A DNA stretch of 64,000 bases from Sthenelais limicola. Lineage: Eukaryota > Annelida > Polychaeta > Phyllodocida > Sigalionidae. Positions 23,789 to 36,110 of this stretch are shown one piece after another. A program made the translations under genes and the position numbers. The notes under the pieces were generated by a model. The model searched no databases and had not been told where the DNA came from. It was given only the letters and a program-made list of their open reading frames with translations. The number at the start of each line of letters is the position of its first letter. The first letter of the stretch is position 1. Where the stretch lies: contig OW804097.1 of NCBI GenBank assembly GCA_942159475.1, forward strand, positions 38,204,298 to 38,268,297. The letters are read 5' to 3'.

Positions 23789-24126
23789 ATAGGGGAGTTG
23801 CATAGCCGCCATTTTGAATCTTGATTCGCATGGAATTATGGGACTAATGGTACAGTATAAAATCTAAAGAAAACATGCCATGTTCAGCATCGACTATTTA
23901 TCAATGCTCTAACAACAATATCCATGTGTTATACATGTTTCCATAACCCTCGACTTCATCTTTCCCATCATGCATTTGGTTTTCATAAATCATCTATACA
24001 AGCTATGATATTGGTGAAAACAATTTTGTAATTATTTATAAAAATGTCAAATATGTCAGACTTGAACTGAATCCGTCCCAGCATGCACTGTGACAGACAT
24101 GCGCAGTGAGACATGCAACTCCCCAA
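23789..24126 (+). mobile_element. MITE-C, complete
   Basis: Ends aataggggagttgcat and atgcaactccccaatt. Confidence 0.85.
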
Positions 24127-24141
24127 TTGGAGCACGTACAT

Positions 24142-24363
24142 GGGTCAGATCTTCAGAAAATGTACAATCGGCAGCTCGACACATTTAGTAAATTCTGCTA
24201 AATTAGACTGTAAAATGGTCAATACTAGGTATATCTGAGTATATTTGACATTGACTTGATTCAAACAATCTGTTTGGTAATGTTGAACTGAATTGTGTCT
24301 TAAATTTGGGTTATTTGTGAGGATTGTTGCAGATGAATTATACATTTTCTGCCAACCTGACCC
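24142..24363 (+). mobile_element. MITE-A, complete
   Basis: Both ends present, right end diverged (gccaacctgaccc). Confidence 0.88.
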
Positions 24364-24543
24364 ATCTCTCAGATCAAGAACAGACGGTCAGGAGGCAAGT
24401 GGATATAGCACCGGGAGAATAGGGAATGAGGCAACAACAGAATGGCTAATGTAATAGGGAAGGGAAGGATGGGCGATGTACACCCGACCCTTGCGCCCTT
24501 CACTGTCCCCGCTGCATGTAATGAGGGACCTGTGTTTTACAGT

Positions 24544-24778
24544 GGGTCAGATCTTCAAAAATTGTACAATCAGCCGCCTTACACATTCAGTAGAACCTGC
24601 TAAATTAGACTGAAAAATAGTCAATACTGGATATATCTGAGTATAGTTTGTATTGCCTTGATTCAAACAATCTGTTTGGTTTAATTGAACCGAGTTTTTA
24701 ACCTCATCTTGGTCTTAAATTAGGGTAATTTGAGAAAATTCGTGAAGGCGAATTGTACATTTTCTGGCAATTTCACCC
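24544..24778 (+). mobile_element. MITE-A, hybrid ends
   Basis: Left GGGTCAGATCT, right ...GGCAATTTCACCC. Confidence 0.88.
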
Positions 24779-25013
24779 TGGTCGTTGTGTGTTGGTGGAG
24801 GGAGGGGGTGGGGGAGGGGCCTGGCGGTCTACCTAGTTTGGTGCTTAGGTCTGCTGTTTGTTTGATACGCAATTGGATGAGTCAGAGGGAGAATGGGAGC
24901 ATCTCGCCCAACTAAATAACATTAAGAATCCTCCACTCACTTGCTCATGCCATTTAAACGGATAATTTCCACAGTATCACCAAGCAAGCCTTTGTTTGGA
25001 TATTATTACCAGA

Positions 25014-25114
25014 TGTCGCCTGGGTCACATGTATATTTCACCTTCACTAGTCATCTCAAATAACTCAAATTTAAGACGAACATAAAGCTGTTCAAAATAC
25101 ACTTCAACCTAACC
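25014..25114 (-). mobile_element. MITE-A fragment fused to MITE-B
   Basis: Left part of a reverse copy breaks at caacctaacc and continues directly as MITE-B aatcggtttcctgg. Confidence 0.8.
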
Positions 25115-25261
25115 AATCGGTTTCCTGGCCCTAGGACTCGGCGTTCTGATGGGCATTTAATGACATTTTACGGTCTGAATGGAATTATAATGTCACTTTG
25201 CAGTTTGCGGCGAGAGGCTTCCCCTCCGTTTGAAGGGACTCTCAGCTTTGGGCCTAGACTG
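25115..25261 (-). mobile_element. MITE-B, truncated, fused to MITE-A
   Basis: Begins aatcggtttcctgg at the junction; intact ...cctagactg end. Confidence 0.85.
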
Positions 25262-25270
25262 AATTAGTTG

Positions 25271-25296
25271 ACCTACGTCACAATAGTGACGTAGGT
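25271..25296. repeat. Perfect 11-bp palindrome with TGACGT core
   Basis: ACCTACGTCAC-AATA-GTGACGTAGGT. Each arm carries a CRE-like ACGTCA/TGACGT half site. Confidence 0.8.
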
Positions 25297-25559
25297 ATGA
25301 ATGCCCATTACCCAGGGGATGCTGACCCAGTGGCCCAAGGCTCAACTCTTTAAAGCAGGGAACATCATCCCAACACTTACATAACACGTACAGAGGCCTA
25401 TAAACCAATGGAAGGATCCAACGTCTACCAGAATGACCTTCATTAAGAAAGCTAAATGACCAATCTCATCTATAATCGCCATATCATTGTATGTTTCAGG
25501 GCGTGTTTACGTTTATATTATGACGAATCTCTATCGGAACACACCTATTCAGTCTAATA

Positions 25560-25745
25560 TAAGCCCAAACCCTCAGATCAGATAAGAATGGTATGTCAGC
25601 CTACCTCGCTAATCGGTTTCTTGTCCTAGAACTCGGCATTTTAATTGGAATATGATGAGATTTTGCAGTCTTAATGGAATTATATTGACTCTTTGCGGCT
25701 TGAGGCGAGACGCTTTCCCTTCGTTTGAAGTTTGGGCCTAGACTG
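25560..25745 (-). mobile_element. MITE-B
   Basis: Left end lacks cactct; right end has a small deletion before gggcctagactg. Confidence 0.85.
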
Positions 25746-25885
25746 TATTATTTGTTTTGACCATATGAAGATGTATCGATCTACATTAAATGTGACGTAT
25801 AGAGCTTCCAGGGTGGGTATGTAGAGTCAACATAAGCATAACAAATACAATTCCTGATAATAAAGGAGGGGGTGGGTGTACTTTT

Positions 25886-26095
25886 GGTCCAAACCCTCAG
25901 ATCAGATAAGAATGGTATGTCAGCCTAGTACTGCGCTAATCGGTTGCCTGGCCTAGGACTCGGCGTTTTAATGGGAATATAATGACATTTTGCGGTCTCA
26001 ATGCAATCATAATGGCACTTTATGGTTTGAGGCGAGAGGATTTCCCTCCGTTTGAAGGGACTCTCTCAACTTTGGGCCTAGACTGTACTGCTGTT
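25886..26095 (-). mobile_element. MITE-B, near-complete
   Basis: Left end worn (ggtccaaaccc), right end intact. Confidence 0.87.
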
Positions 26096-26496
26096 GATCA
26101 TGGCTTAAATTACTCGGATTTTGATTAAAGCAGGGAAGGAGGACAGTTCACATATTATGTATCTGGATATGAGTTCTTTACAAAGAGAATCCATTTTTTA
26201 AAGAGCAAATGCCAAGCTTTTACAGTTACATACAGGTGGGAGTCAAAATTGTCTGGCAGTTTGAATGAATTTTAAAAGAAAATGATAATAAAAACATCAA
26301 TCGAAGCTTCATTGCTCCTTCCTGAATAAATCTGTCCTCAAGCGCAGACAGATATTTTTCTGGTTAACATTTACGGAAGATGGATATTAAGGGAGTTCAT
26401 GTTTCAATTTTGATAATAACAGAGGCTGTAGAATATTGAAATGGAGATTTTGTTGATGCTGTGTGACGTGTAATTCGCTGAGAGATTTGCGTTCAT

Positions 26497-26603
26497 TGGT
26501 CAAATTTTCAGAAAATGTACAATTCACCTTCACCAATCCTCTCAAGTAACCCAAATTTCAGACGAAATCAAAGTTCAAAATACATTTTCTGGAAATCTGA
26601 CCC
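26497..26603 (-). mobile_element. MITE-A, internally deleted
   Basis: Both ends present but only ~107 bp. Confidence 0.82.
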
Positions 26604-26767
26604 ATATACAGACTATTGGAGGGCAGGAAGAATAACCTTTTATTTATAATATTGTCTACATTATTGTTAATTTTTTGTTAGTTTTAGATTAAGTAGAAGT
26701 TTATACTTTTATAATAATAATAGATTTTTATTTTCATATCATTATTACAAATCATATCGTACAGTGA

Positions 26768-26825
26768 AAGGTCAAAAGTTGAGAGAGTCCCTACAAACGG
26801 AGGGAAAGCCTTAAGCCACAAACCG
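26768..26825 (+). mobile_element. MITE-B head fused to MITE-A
   Basis: aggtcaaaagttgagagagtc... to aaaccg, then MITE-A. Confidence 0.8.
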
Positions 26826-27055
26826 CAGAAAATACACAATCTACATTTCTACACAACTCTCAAATTCTGCTAAATTAGTGTGAAAAATGATAAATACGGA
26901 GTACCGTTATATCTGAGTGTATTCTGTATTGTATTCATTCAATAAATCTGTCTGGTTATGTTGAACTGTATTTTTTCACCTGATTTTCCTCATTAATGTG
27001 GGTTATTTGAGAGGATTGGTGAAGGTGAATTGTACATTTTCTGAAGACATGACCC
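26826..27055 (+). mobile_element. MITE-A fused to MITE-B head
   Basis: Starts at cagaaaat directly after a MITE-B fragment; right end intact. Confidence 0.82.
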
Positions 27056-27263
27056 ATATACTCAGCCTCAGGTCTATTTATAACACCAGAGATTACACAA
27101 TATGAACACATCTTATCGCTGCCACAGGAATTCAGCACACTAACACTTGGCAAGACTACTAGTTGTAAACACACTCACACTTCTCATGGGAGTAATGGCT
27201 AGTGATCACCTTTAGCATTGGGCGGGAGGTTCAGGGTCACTGGGGCTGGAGAACACCAGACAA

Positions 27264-27550
27264 GGGTCAGACCATCAGAAAATGTACAATTCACCTTCAC
27301 CAATCCTATAATTTATATTAATCTTACTATTACCTTGTGTAGTTCTCTATTAGTCACTTTAAAAACCTTTTTATATTTTCCTCTCCGAAAAGGTAACAGC
27401 GGGAAAACATGGAACCTCATTCCATAAGCTAGTCGACCCTTTTGTCACACTTGTTTCTATAATTTTCAGTGATAAATAACCAATTTTCTAATCTAATCTA
27501 ATCTACTAAATATCTAGCTGCTGACTGTATATTTTCTGACAACCTGACCC
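27264..27550 (-). mobile_element. MITE-A ends around unrelated interior
   Basis: Left ~40 bp and right ~50 bp are MITE-A; the ~190 bp between is not. Confidence 0.75.
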
Positions 27551-27554
27551 ATAT

Positions 27555-27784
27555 GGGTCATATCGTTAGAAAATGTACAATTCACCTTCACCAAATCTCT
27601 CAAAAAAAGAATTCAGACAAAAATGAGCTTAAAAATAGTTTAACATAGCAGAACAGATATTCAAAAACCACACAATACTAAATACATTCAGATTCACATG
27701 GTTTTCATCTTTTTTCAGCCTAATTTAGCAGAATTTCCTAAATGTGTAGAGCTGCCAATTGTACATTTTCTGATTATCTGACCC
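27555..27784 (-). mobile_element. MITE-A, complete
   Basis: ATAT on both sides. Separated from the previous copy only by that ATAT. Confidence 0.9.
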
Positions 27785-27951
27785 ATATACATAACCATTC
27801 CTAGCGTTTGACATGGCTGAGCCGGTGTGTGCTCTCCCTCTTGAAGTTGATATAACTGTTGAACTAACTGATCTCCTTTCATCGCCGCGAGCGATTAAAC
27901 GCATTAAGTGGGGGAGACAGCGATATCGTGGTCAAGCATCCAGGCTTATGT

Positions 27952-28186
27952 GGGTCAGATTTTCAGAAAATGTACAATTCGTTTTCACCAATCCTCTCGA
28001 ATAGCCCACATTTAAGACAAAAATGAGCTTCAAAATGCAGTTTAACATAACAGAACTGATACTTTAAATCAATGTGATACCAAATATACGCAGATATACC
28101 CGGGATTCATCATTTTTCAGCCTAATTTAGGAGAATTTTCTAAGAGTGTAGAGCTGCTAATTGTACATTTTCTGACAATATGACCC
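27952..28186 (-). mobile_element. MITE-A, complete
   Basis: Flanks ATGT/ATGG. Confidence 0.9.
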
Positions 28187-28230
28187 ATGGAAGCACGAGG
28201 AGGCGATGGAGGTGACAGACAGAACGATTA

Positions 28231-28232
<2 letters not shown>

Positions 28233-28304
<72 letters not shown>
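28233..28304. repeat. (GA)n microsatellite
   Basis: About 36 uninterrupted GA units. Confidence 0.95.
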
Positions 28305-28307
<3 letters not shown>

Positions 28308-28456
28308 ACACAGGCTAGTCTCTGGACAGTAGAACATGTCAGTATAGGATCAGGTTACTCCAGGGTTTGACCTTGGGGCTCCTCCTCCACGGTGCGGCCA
28401 GAACGTGTGTTGTTATGGTTACATGACCCGTGTGTAGGGGTATCTGGAGGTGTTGG

Positions 28457-28509
28457 TATGAGGCTTTCCCTTCGTTTGAAGGGACACTCTCATCTTTGGG
28501 CCTAGACTG
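28457..28509 (-). mobile_element. MITE-B fragment
   Basis: Only the gaggctttccc...gggcctagactg end. Confidence 0.82.
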
Positions 28510-28762
28510 TACACACCAATGTAGGCCTTGTGGCATTGAGTGGTCTATTCCCACACACATCACTCACTAATTGATCCGGGCACAGTATCTAGACACATAT
28601 CACCCTGCGCACGCCATTATACCATTACTATAGGCAATAAATTAAGAGCTTTCCCAGAAGAAATCAATTAAATCCTAAGAGAAACTCTTGTTTCATGAGG
28701 CTGCTGCTGCTACACAAGGTGCACAATCTGAGACGGTTCCCAGCCAGCCTCCGCAGACAGGT
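28510..28762. other. No feature recognised
   Basis: Between a MITE-B end and a MITE-A. No exon seen. Confidence 0.4.
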
Positions 28763-29001
28763 GGGTCAAATCGCCAGAAAATGTACAATTCGCCTTCACC
28801 AATCTTCTCAAATAACCCACATTTAAGACAAAAATAAAGTTCGAAATACAATTCAACCCAAACAAACAGATTGCTAGAATGAATCAATGCAATGCCTAAT
28901 ATACCCGAATTTACCTAGTATTGAACAAATTGCAGCCTAATTTAGTAGACTTAACTAAATGTATACCACTGCCAATTGTACATTTACTGAAAATCTGACC
29001 C
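28763..29001 (-). mobile_element. MITE-A, complete, hybrid ends
   Basis: Left GGGTCAAATCGCCAG, right ...AAATCTGACCC. Confidence 0.9.
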
Positions 29002-29410
29002 TTGTACAAAGCATGAAAGGAAACATTATGTTTTATGCAGACATGATTATACGGCAATACGACCAGACTCTGTACCTTCCATTTAAAAGCTATCTGAGTA
29101 TTTGACAAACGCTGACAAATTGCTGCAGACTCGACATATGAGTATAAATATATTTTTGAATTTATCATGAGAAATCTTGGTCTGGAGTTATTTTAATGAG
29201 ATCTGTCAGCTTCCCCGATGGGATACACATCAGAAATACCCCACTTGTGCATATCTGGCATCAATATTTTAGATTCTAGAGGTGAAAAACACTGTTTTAT
29301 TGCCTCAAAATTTTTACAAAAATGTGTACGTAATATGAAAAGATGTGTGTAAAGAGAAAAAAAAGATGGCGTCTGGACTTATGAACATGCTTGGTGCCAA
29401 AGGTGTATGT

Positions 29411-29645
29411 GGGTCAGATTGTCAGAAAATGTACAATTGGCCTTCACCAATCCCCTCAAAGAACCCAAATTTCAGACAAAAATAAGGTTCAAAATATACA
29501 GTCCAACCTAACCAAACAGATTGCTAGAATCAATGCAATGCCGAATATTTTCGAATTTACCTAGTATGGACCAGATTTCAGCTTAATTTAGCAAAATCCT
29601 AAATGTGTAGAGCTGCCAATTGTACATTTTCTGAGAATCTGACCC
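29411..29645 (-). mobile_element. MITE-A, complete
   Basis: Flanks ATGT/TTGT. Confidence 0.9.
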
Positions 29646-30025
29646 TTGTATGAGTGTATGGGGGAGGGGGGGGGGGGGAGGCAGAGAAATTGGAATCTAC
29701 TTCTAGAGCGGCCGTGTTCAGTGAACCGTGACTGGTGCAGAGACCTCAGGTTTCACCTCCTACCCCCCCCCCCCCCCTACCCACACACAACATGGCCGCT
29801 ATGGCGCACCCGTCAAGACACACACCATTGAGATGAAAACATGCAATCTTTCTCTTTTTCTCTAATTTTCTCTTTGGGCTCCACTGCAGTAAGGATAATA
29901 ACTTTTCTTGGAAAAACCTAAATTACTCTGTGGAAACTATTTCTGGGGTACAGCCACATCCATGTCTTAGTACAATGTTATTGTTAACATACAATCATAA
30001 TGAGCAAGGGAATGAAGTATATACT

Positions 30026-30165
30026 CAGTCTAGGCCCAAGGATGAGAGAGTCCCCTCAAATGGAGGGAAAGCCTCTCACCTCAAAATATCATTAGAACGC
30101 CTAGTCCTAGGTCAGGAAACCTATTAGCTAAGTAGGCGTCCAATCACTGACATACCATTCTTATC
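30026..30165 (+). mobile_element. MITE-B, truncated
   Basis: Left end intact; stops at accattcttatc against family F. Confidence 0.82.
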
Positions 30166-30290
30166 ATTATTTGAAAAGAGGAGATCAAGCCGATTCTAAT
30201 GATAGAAAACACTAGGACACCTTATATGTATTTCTATATTTTAAGTTTGATGAATTTATTGTGAAAAAAGAAAGTTTGCAATATTTCTGG
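30166..30290. repeat. Family F fragment
   Basis: tttgaaaagaggagatcaagccgattctaatgatag... matches 47772-47880. It abuts a truncated MITE-B. Confidence 0.7.
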
Positions 30291-30547
30291 ATGGATAATT
30301 TCCATTAAAGTAACTAAATATACTCCATACAAAGGCCTTCAGAATGCAAGGATATATTCAATACAATGTCCTGGAATTTGTTACATGGATTTATATGATT
30401 ATAAGTGCTAAACCCTCTAAAAATCAGAACATTCCAATAAAGAGGTCTCGTGAAAAAAAACACTTTGAAAAATATCAATTTTGCAACTTGCGACTCATTT
30501 TCCAAGAACACATGATAATTGTGATCAGCTGAGGAGGTGATATTACA

Positions 30548-30766
30548 GGGTCAGATTTTCAGAAAATGTACAATTCAACTTCTCAAATAACCCAAATTTC
30601 AGACGAAAATAAAGTTAAAAATACAGTTCAACCTAACCCAACAGATTGCTAGAATCAATGCAATGCGGAAAACATTTACCTAATATTGGCCAAATTGCAG
30701 TGTAATTTAGCAGAATCTACTAAATGTGTACAGCTGCCAGTTGTACATTTTCTGAAAATCTGACCC
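30548..30766 (-). mobile_element. MITE-A, complete
   Basis: Flanks TACA/TACT. Confidence 0.9.
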
Positions 30767-31052
30767 TACTACTGCTGCTTAAAGCAGGGGAGGCTGAGTT
30801 CACAAGTTCAGCGCTAATTTGGGCCACAGCCAGAGGTGCTGGGTCACCGAGTGGTCAGTTCCTGGTCAGTTCTTGGTCAGTTGCCTCATTGTTGTTGTCC
30901 ACCAACTGCGCCTTCGGTTCCTCCACACAGATGTGCCAGCGTTCCTTCCCGCCTAAACTTACAGACGTGAAGGGACGGAGGAGACCCATTGTAGGGTCTT
31001 ACTTGTGATATGTATACATGTATGAATATTACCTACGGTTTATTTCTATAGC

Positions 31053-31143
31053 CCAGTCTAGGCCCAAACCCTCAGATGAGATAAGAATGGCATGTGACTA
31101 TGTCACTGATTAGACGCCTACTTCGTTAATCGGTTTCCTGGCT
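31053..31143 (-). mobile_element. MITE-B, truncated, fused to MITE-A
   Basis: agtctaggcccaaaccctc to ggtttcctggc. Confidence 0.82.
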
Positions 31144-31221
31144 TTATTGTCGTCTGAAATCTGAGTTATTTGAGATGATTGGTGAAAGTGAATTTTACAT
31201 TTTCTGAAGATCTGACCCATA
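31144..31221 (+). mobile_element. MITE-A right part fused to MITE-B
   Basis: Follows MITE-B ...ggtttcctggc without a spacer. Confidence 0.8.
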
Positions 31222-31295
31222 CACACAATCATATAACGGAGTAGAAGTAGGCACACACCAGACAAACGGCTGTACGAGGTATAGAGACATGACAC

Positions 31296-31523
31296 GGGTG
31301 CATATGATATTGACAATTGACCTTCACCAATCCTCTCAAATAACACAGATTTAAGCCAAAAATCAGGTTCCAAATAGTTCAACACAACTAAACAGATTGT
31401 TTGAATCAACCCAAAATCAAATATACTCAGATATATCTAGTATTGACCATTTTTCCGCCTAATTTAGCAGAATTTCCTAAATGTGTGGAGCTGCCGATTG
31501 TACATTTTCTGACGATCCGACCC
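31296..31523 (-). mobile_element. MITE-A, left end decayed
   Basis: Left gggtgcatatgatattgac is a worn GGGTGAAAT-type end. Confidence 0.82.
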
Positions 31524-31731
31524 ATATATTCCACTCTCAATGTAAACACGGAAACAAGAGACTCTCACAACATGAGAACAACAAGCGGGGAAGGGGGCAC
31601 ATGATTAAGAATATCACATTACAAATGAAGCTTGGTGGAAGGAGGTTCGATAGCCACTTAAACAAATAAACAAACATGTGCCATGCTCCTTCCAACGAGC
31701 TTTATGGAATTATAATGGCACTTTGCAGATT

Positions 31732-31929
31732 CAGTCTAGGCCCAAACTTGAGAGAGTCCCTTCAAACGAAGGGAAAGCCTCTCGCCTCAAACCACAAAGA
31801 GCTACAAAGAGTCATTATAATTCCATTAAGACTGCAAATGTCATCATATTCCCATTAAAAAGAGTGGATTGAGGCAAGAGGCTTTCCCTCCGTGTGAAGG
31901 GACTCGTTCTCATCTTTCGGCCTAGACTG
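31732..31929. mobile_element. MITE-B palindromic derivative
   Basis: The same end occurs head-to-head: cagtctaggcccaaac... (31732) and ...ggcctagactg (31929). The second arm is a shortened copy of the first. Confidence 0.75.
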
Positions 31930-31934
31930 TACAA

Positions 31935-31971
31935 CCAATGAGAGTAAATTCAATTTACTCTCGTTGGTACA
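31935..31971. repeat. Short hairpin
   Basis: ACCAATGAGAGTAAATT and AATTTACTCTCGTTGGT face each other with one mismatch and a 1-nt loop. A related single arm occurs near 54938, and another small palindrome (CAACGAGTT...AACTCGTTG) near 32590. Confidence 0.7.
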
Positions 31972-32306
31972 ACACAGTAGACACGAAAGTAGAACATATC
32001 CTAATAAATTGTTCTAACCTGTCTATATATATTAAACTCGGGACATATCGGGAATACAAAAGAATGGTGCATTATTTCACAATGCAGATCTATACATCAT
32101 GGCCAGAGCAAGAAGTGGAACAATATTGTTGAGAAGACATACGATCCTCATGAAAGTCAAATGTAAATGATGCGTCAAACGAGTGGCGTTAACCTAGTTG
32201 AGACATCAATGCTGTAGGATATGTCTCTCGTCACTAGTTTAAAGTGTTGCATTAATTAACTTGAATAGACCGAGGCGGAGAGCAGATGTCTGTCTGATGT
32301 CACTTA

Positions 32307-32510
32307 CACTCTAGGCACAAACCCTCAGATCAGATAAGAGTGGTATGTAAGCCTACCTCGCTAATAGGTTTCTTGTCCTAGAACTCGGCCTTTTAATGGG
32401 AATATGATGACATTTTGCAGTCTTAATGGAATCATAATGACTCTTTGCGGTTTGAGGCGAGAGGATTTCCCTTTGTTTGCAGGGCCTCTCTCAACTTTGG
32501 GCCTAGACTG
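32307..32510 (-). mobile_element. MITE-B, complete
   Basis: CTTA on both sides. Confidence 0.92.
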
Positions 32511-32649
32511 CTTAGAGCTTAAATAGAGTATTCACAGTCGCTTAAACCCTACATATAGTTCTACCAACATGTACTACTCAATTAGACCAACGAGTTTTAA
32601 ACTCGTTGATTAGACAGAGAGAAAAATGGATGGATTAGATACATGGATA

Positions 32650-32690
32650 GGTAGATAGATAAGATAGATAGATAGATAGATAGTTATAGA
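32650..32690. repeat. (GATA)n microsatellite
   Basis: Imperfect gata/tagata run. Confidence 0.85.
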
Positions 32691-32893
32691 ATAGATGGAT
32701 AGACAGATGAAGTAGGGATGGAGGGAGAAAACAATGTTTAACAATGTTTTATTGAAGATATTATATATTTAGGATATATTATTATAGTATCTTAGCTAGA
32801 AAATCAGGGGAAAGCAATAAGTCAAGGGGTCAGAAAAGTGAGAGAAAGAAATAGGCAAGGGAGTCAGGGGACAGGGGGGATAGAGGAACACAT

Positions 32894-32915
32894 GGGTCGA
32901 ATCATCAGAAAATGT
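32894..32915 (+). mobile_element. MITE-A, left piece of an interrupted copy
   Basis: gggtcgaatcatcagaaaatgt stops at the LTR element and resumes at 37503. Confidence 0.9.
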
Positions 32916-33491
32916 TGTAAAGAAGTCTAAGGGTTTTTAGCCCATAGGTTCAGTAAGATGAAGAAGTGAGACAAGAAGTCCGAGGTTGTAGTTCGTCTGG
33001 ATTCGGCCTAGGCGGTGGTGACTCAGCAAGTGGCTAAGACCTTGTCCATCCATTTATTTATACTCCAATATCATGAATTATTCATAGAATCAAACCCAAG
33101 AATTATTCCACTTACTCTTCCCCCTCTCTCTAATTGGTTGAGGGAGAGAGAGGATCTTCCCTGCCCACACACTGACCTCTGCTCCCCATGCATAAGCCAT
33201 GCGCTGAGTGCATGCAAGTTGGATCCCTCTCCTCAGCCTTCCCCCTCCCACCCCTTACTCATAGATCCCAGGGCTCGTGCCTGCCCCCCCTCCCTCTTAC
33301 CCTTCCCCCCTCCCTCTTATTTACCCAGAGCAGTGGATACAGTAATTAGGTCGAGCTGGGTGGAGGGGTCAGCTCTGAGTAGCTCATCCCCCCCTCCCCT
33401 CCTGGCCAGGCCACATGTGGCATGCATGGTCTGGCCATGATCAGGGGCTAACTGGGTCAGATCCCAACCCACAGAATGCAAATTCTTTACA
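32916..33491 (-). repeat. LTR (left; 3' LTR if minus-oriented)
   Basis: 576 bp, TG...CA. The embedded 141-codon open frame recurs unchanged in the other LTR and is not evidence of a gene. Confidence 0.92.
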
Positions 33492-34779
33492 TTCGTCCAA
33501 TATTTTTCTTTTGGTTGAAAGATTTCTTTCTTTCAAACAAAATATTAGCCACTGATCAACCCAGTCCAACCAAACAAGAGAAATAGAAATAAGGTTACAT
33601 AATTACAGAAATCAATGGTAAGAGGTACCCTAATTGAACTAAGGGGCTCCGTGGACCAACTGGCCTGGAGAACTATAAAAATGGCTCAATTTAAAAGAAT
33701 GTTCATTAATGTGAGTCCATTATCCAGTTACTAAAAAGTCTTTTAGTGAAGTAAGTTCAAAAAGTCTGTGTGTGGAGGTGTGCTTTTGAACACCTGTTGA
33801 ATGCCTTAACCTCTCATAGGAAATTCAATACACAAAGGTCCACATGTACGGTCGTCACCGTTTCCTCCTCTGTCTGCCCGGCCAGCCGAGGCCCCCGCTG
33901 GACCTCGTCGCTGACCGACAGGACACTTGTCTTGCCCCGTTCTCCTAGGTGTTGGAGCAAGCACAGGTTGGTAGTCAACACTACAGTATTTCCATAATAA
34001 GGTGAACAATAACAGACCACAAGTCGACATTTCTGCATTGTTTCACCGCCTCCTTCCTGTATGGACAATACGTCGGTCAAAGCAGCAGTTGAGAGTAGAC
34101 AAGAAGCACTGGTCCTGTGGTGCTTTTTGCAGGCCTCTCTATCTCGAACTAGCTGTTTGATAAAACAACGTCTCATAAAGAGAGTTGGATAAGATAACCA
34201 TTGGGGCTGGATCCTTGTCCATGGATTCCACCATTGTCTCCAAAAAGGGGAAATGGATTTTACCCAAGGTATGGATATTTGTTTGTTCATACATGTACAT
34301 CTCTCGCACCCGAGGAGATTACAGAACAAATACAGAACAATATCTAAAAGTGTATAGGAAAAATACAACATACGAGTTTATAAAGTGATTGTGTCAAACA
34401 TTGAGAAACCAATAAATCTTAATACACCCAAACATTGTTCATCTCAAAATTAAAATTACACCAATGAACAGGGAGTTGGCTTCTTCCCTCGCTGGTGAGT
34501 TCATAGTGTTGAATGGAAGCCTTCTCCAATTGAGGATAGGTTTCCCTCTGTGTCCTCCCATTGCTTCCCTGTCCCGGTCCATGCTGGAGTGTACCTCATC
34601 AATGGGTAGGACAGTTGGGCTTCCAATCATCCTTCGGCTGTAAGGGAGTTAGAAAGGGGCTCTCCAATGGTTTGTTGTACCCCTCTCCAGCTGGTATCTT
34701 TGATGCCACAACCACAAGATTACTGGTGTGGTATCCCATGGCTGGCATAACTCCATGTTGACTTGGTTTAGCTGCAACA

Positions 34780-35020
34780 GATGGTGCAGCAGCAGATGGG
34801 ATGAGCTGCAAGAGTACCCACTAGGGTGTTGACTGGGCTTGCAGTAGCAGATGTCACAGCAGATGTCACAGCAGTGATCGGTCATCCAGCAGCAGATGTT
34901 GGAGTAGCTGGCAAGAGCAGCAACTAGAGTGGTAACAGGGTTTGCAGTAGCAGATGTCACAGCAGATGTTGGAGCAACTGGCAAGAGTACCAACCAGAGT
35001 GGCAACTGGTGTTGTAATAC
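34780..35020. repeat. Imperfect tandem repeats inside the LTR element
   Basis: Units rich in gcagtagcagatgtcacagc and ggcaagag(t/c)a(c/g)caac recur with ~100-bp spacing. Confidence 0.6.
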
Positions 35021-35129
35021 AGATGGGCACCAGCCACACAGCAGATGGCACCACATGCCCCTCTGCTCCAGCTGTGGAAGAATTACATGCACACACAATC
35101 CATCTGCTTTGCAGGACAAAAATAGAATA

Positions 35130-36110
35130 GGGGTTGTCCATTATATATAGGGTTACAGTGTAAGGGGAGTGGGACTGCCAGTAGGACGGGGAAATGGCTT
35201 GCAGAACTAGGTATCAGGTTACCCAACTTACCCACTAGTAGAATATACATTGATACTGGGGAAAATAAGTGTAGGATAATCCCTGCTTTAGCTAGGCTCC
35301 TGGGGCCTTCCCTCCATCTGTCTATGCCCATCCCACCCACCCACACCACACCCTCCCCTCCTAGGATAATTAATACTCAGGTTTGAAAAAGAAAAGAAAA
35401 ATAAGTAAACCAACAGATGTTAATGGTTGAAAATGTTACCTATCAACGCATCCCACAATCTTGACCTTTTCCCCCAGACCAGATCCCAGATCTGAATTTA
35501 ATTTACTGAGGCCAATAATATATTGATGCTGGCTTGGGTGGGAATGTGTTCCTGTACAGTCATATAGTCGTGTTCCAAAAGTATAAAACTAGCGTTCCAA
35601 TCAAAACTATATGACCTGGTTGCATCATCCCCATCCCAACCATTATGCAGGTCAATTCATTGGAGGTACTGAAAGTGGTGGTCAGTAACTATTTTCCCTT
35701 ACTGCCAGAATACAAATTAATCAAGATCCCTCCCAACACTAGAAGCAAATCCCAGGTAATTTACCAAAAATATACCCCTTCAATCAACCAAACCCATTCC
35801 ACAGTAGAGGCCGTGCCTCCCACAGAAACCAATAAAGAAAAAAAATATATATAGGGGTTGTCTATCATAGGGTTATAGGGTAAGGGGAATGGGAATGCCA
35901 GGAGGATGGGGAAATGCCTTGCAGCACTAGGTATCAGATCTCCTAACTTACCCACTAGTAAAATACCAATTAATACCGGGGAAAATAAGTGTAGGATAAT
36001 GCCTAAGTTAGCTAGGCTCTTGTGGCCTCCCCTCCATCCCTCCATGCCTATCCCAGCCCCTCCCAACATACCCTCCCCTCCCAGGATAATACTCCAGTTT
36101 GAAAAATAAG
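35130..36110. repeat. Internal direct duplication of the LTR element (~240 bp, twice)
   Basis: A block with ggggaaaataagtgtaggat and cccactagta occurs at about 35133-35370 and again at about 35853-36090, with roughly 85-90 percent similarity by eye. Confidence 0.8.

Noticed and set aside
33015..33440. 141-codon open frame, repeated identically at 37026-37451
   Set aside because: It lies inside the two LTRs; Pro- and Ser-rich with no domain. Identity reflects LTR duplication.
33814..34371. 185-codon minus frame inside the LTR element
   Set aside because: No gag, pol or env signature that I recognise; not called as a gene.
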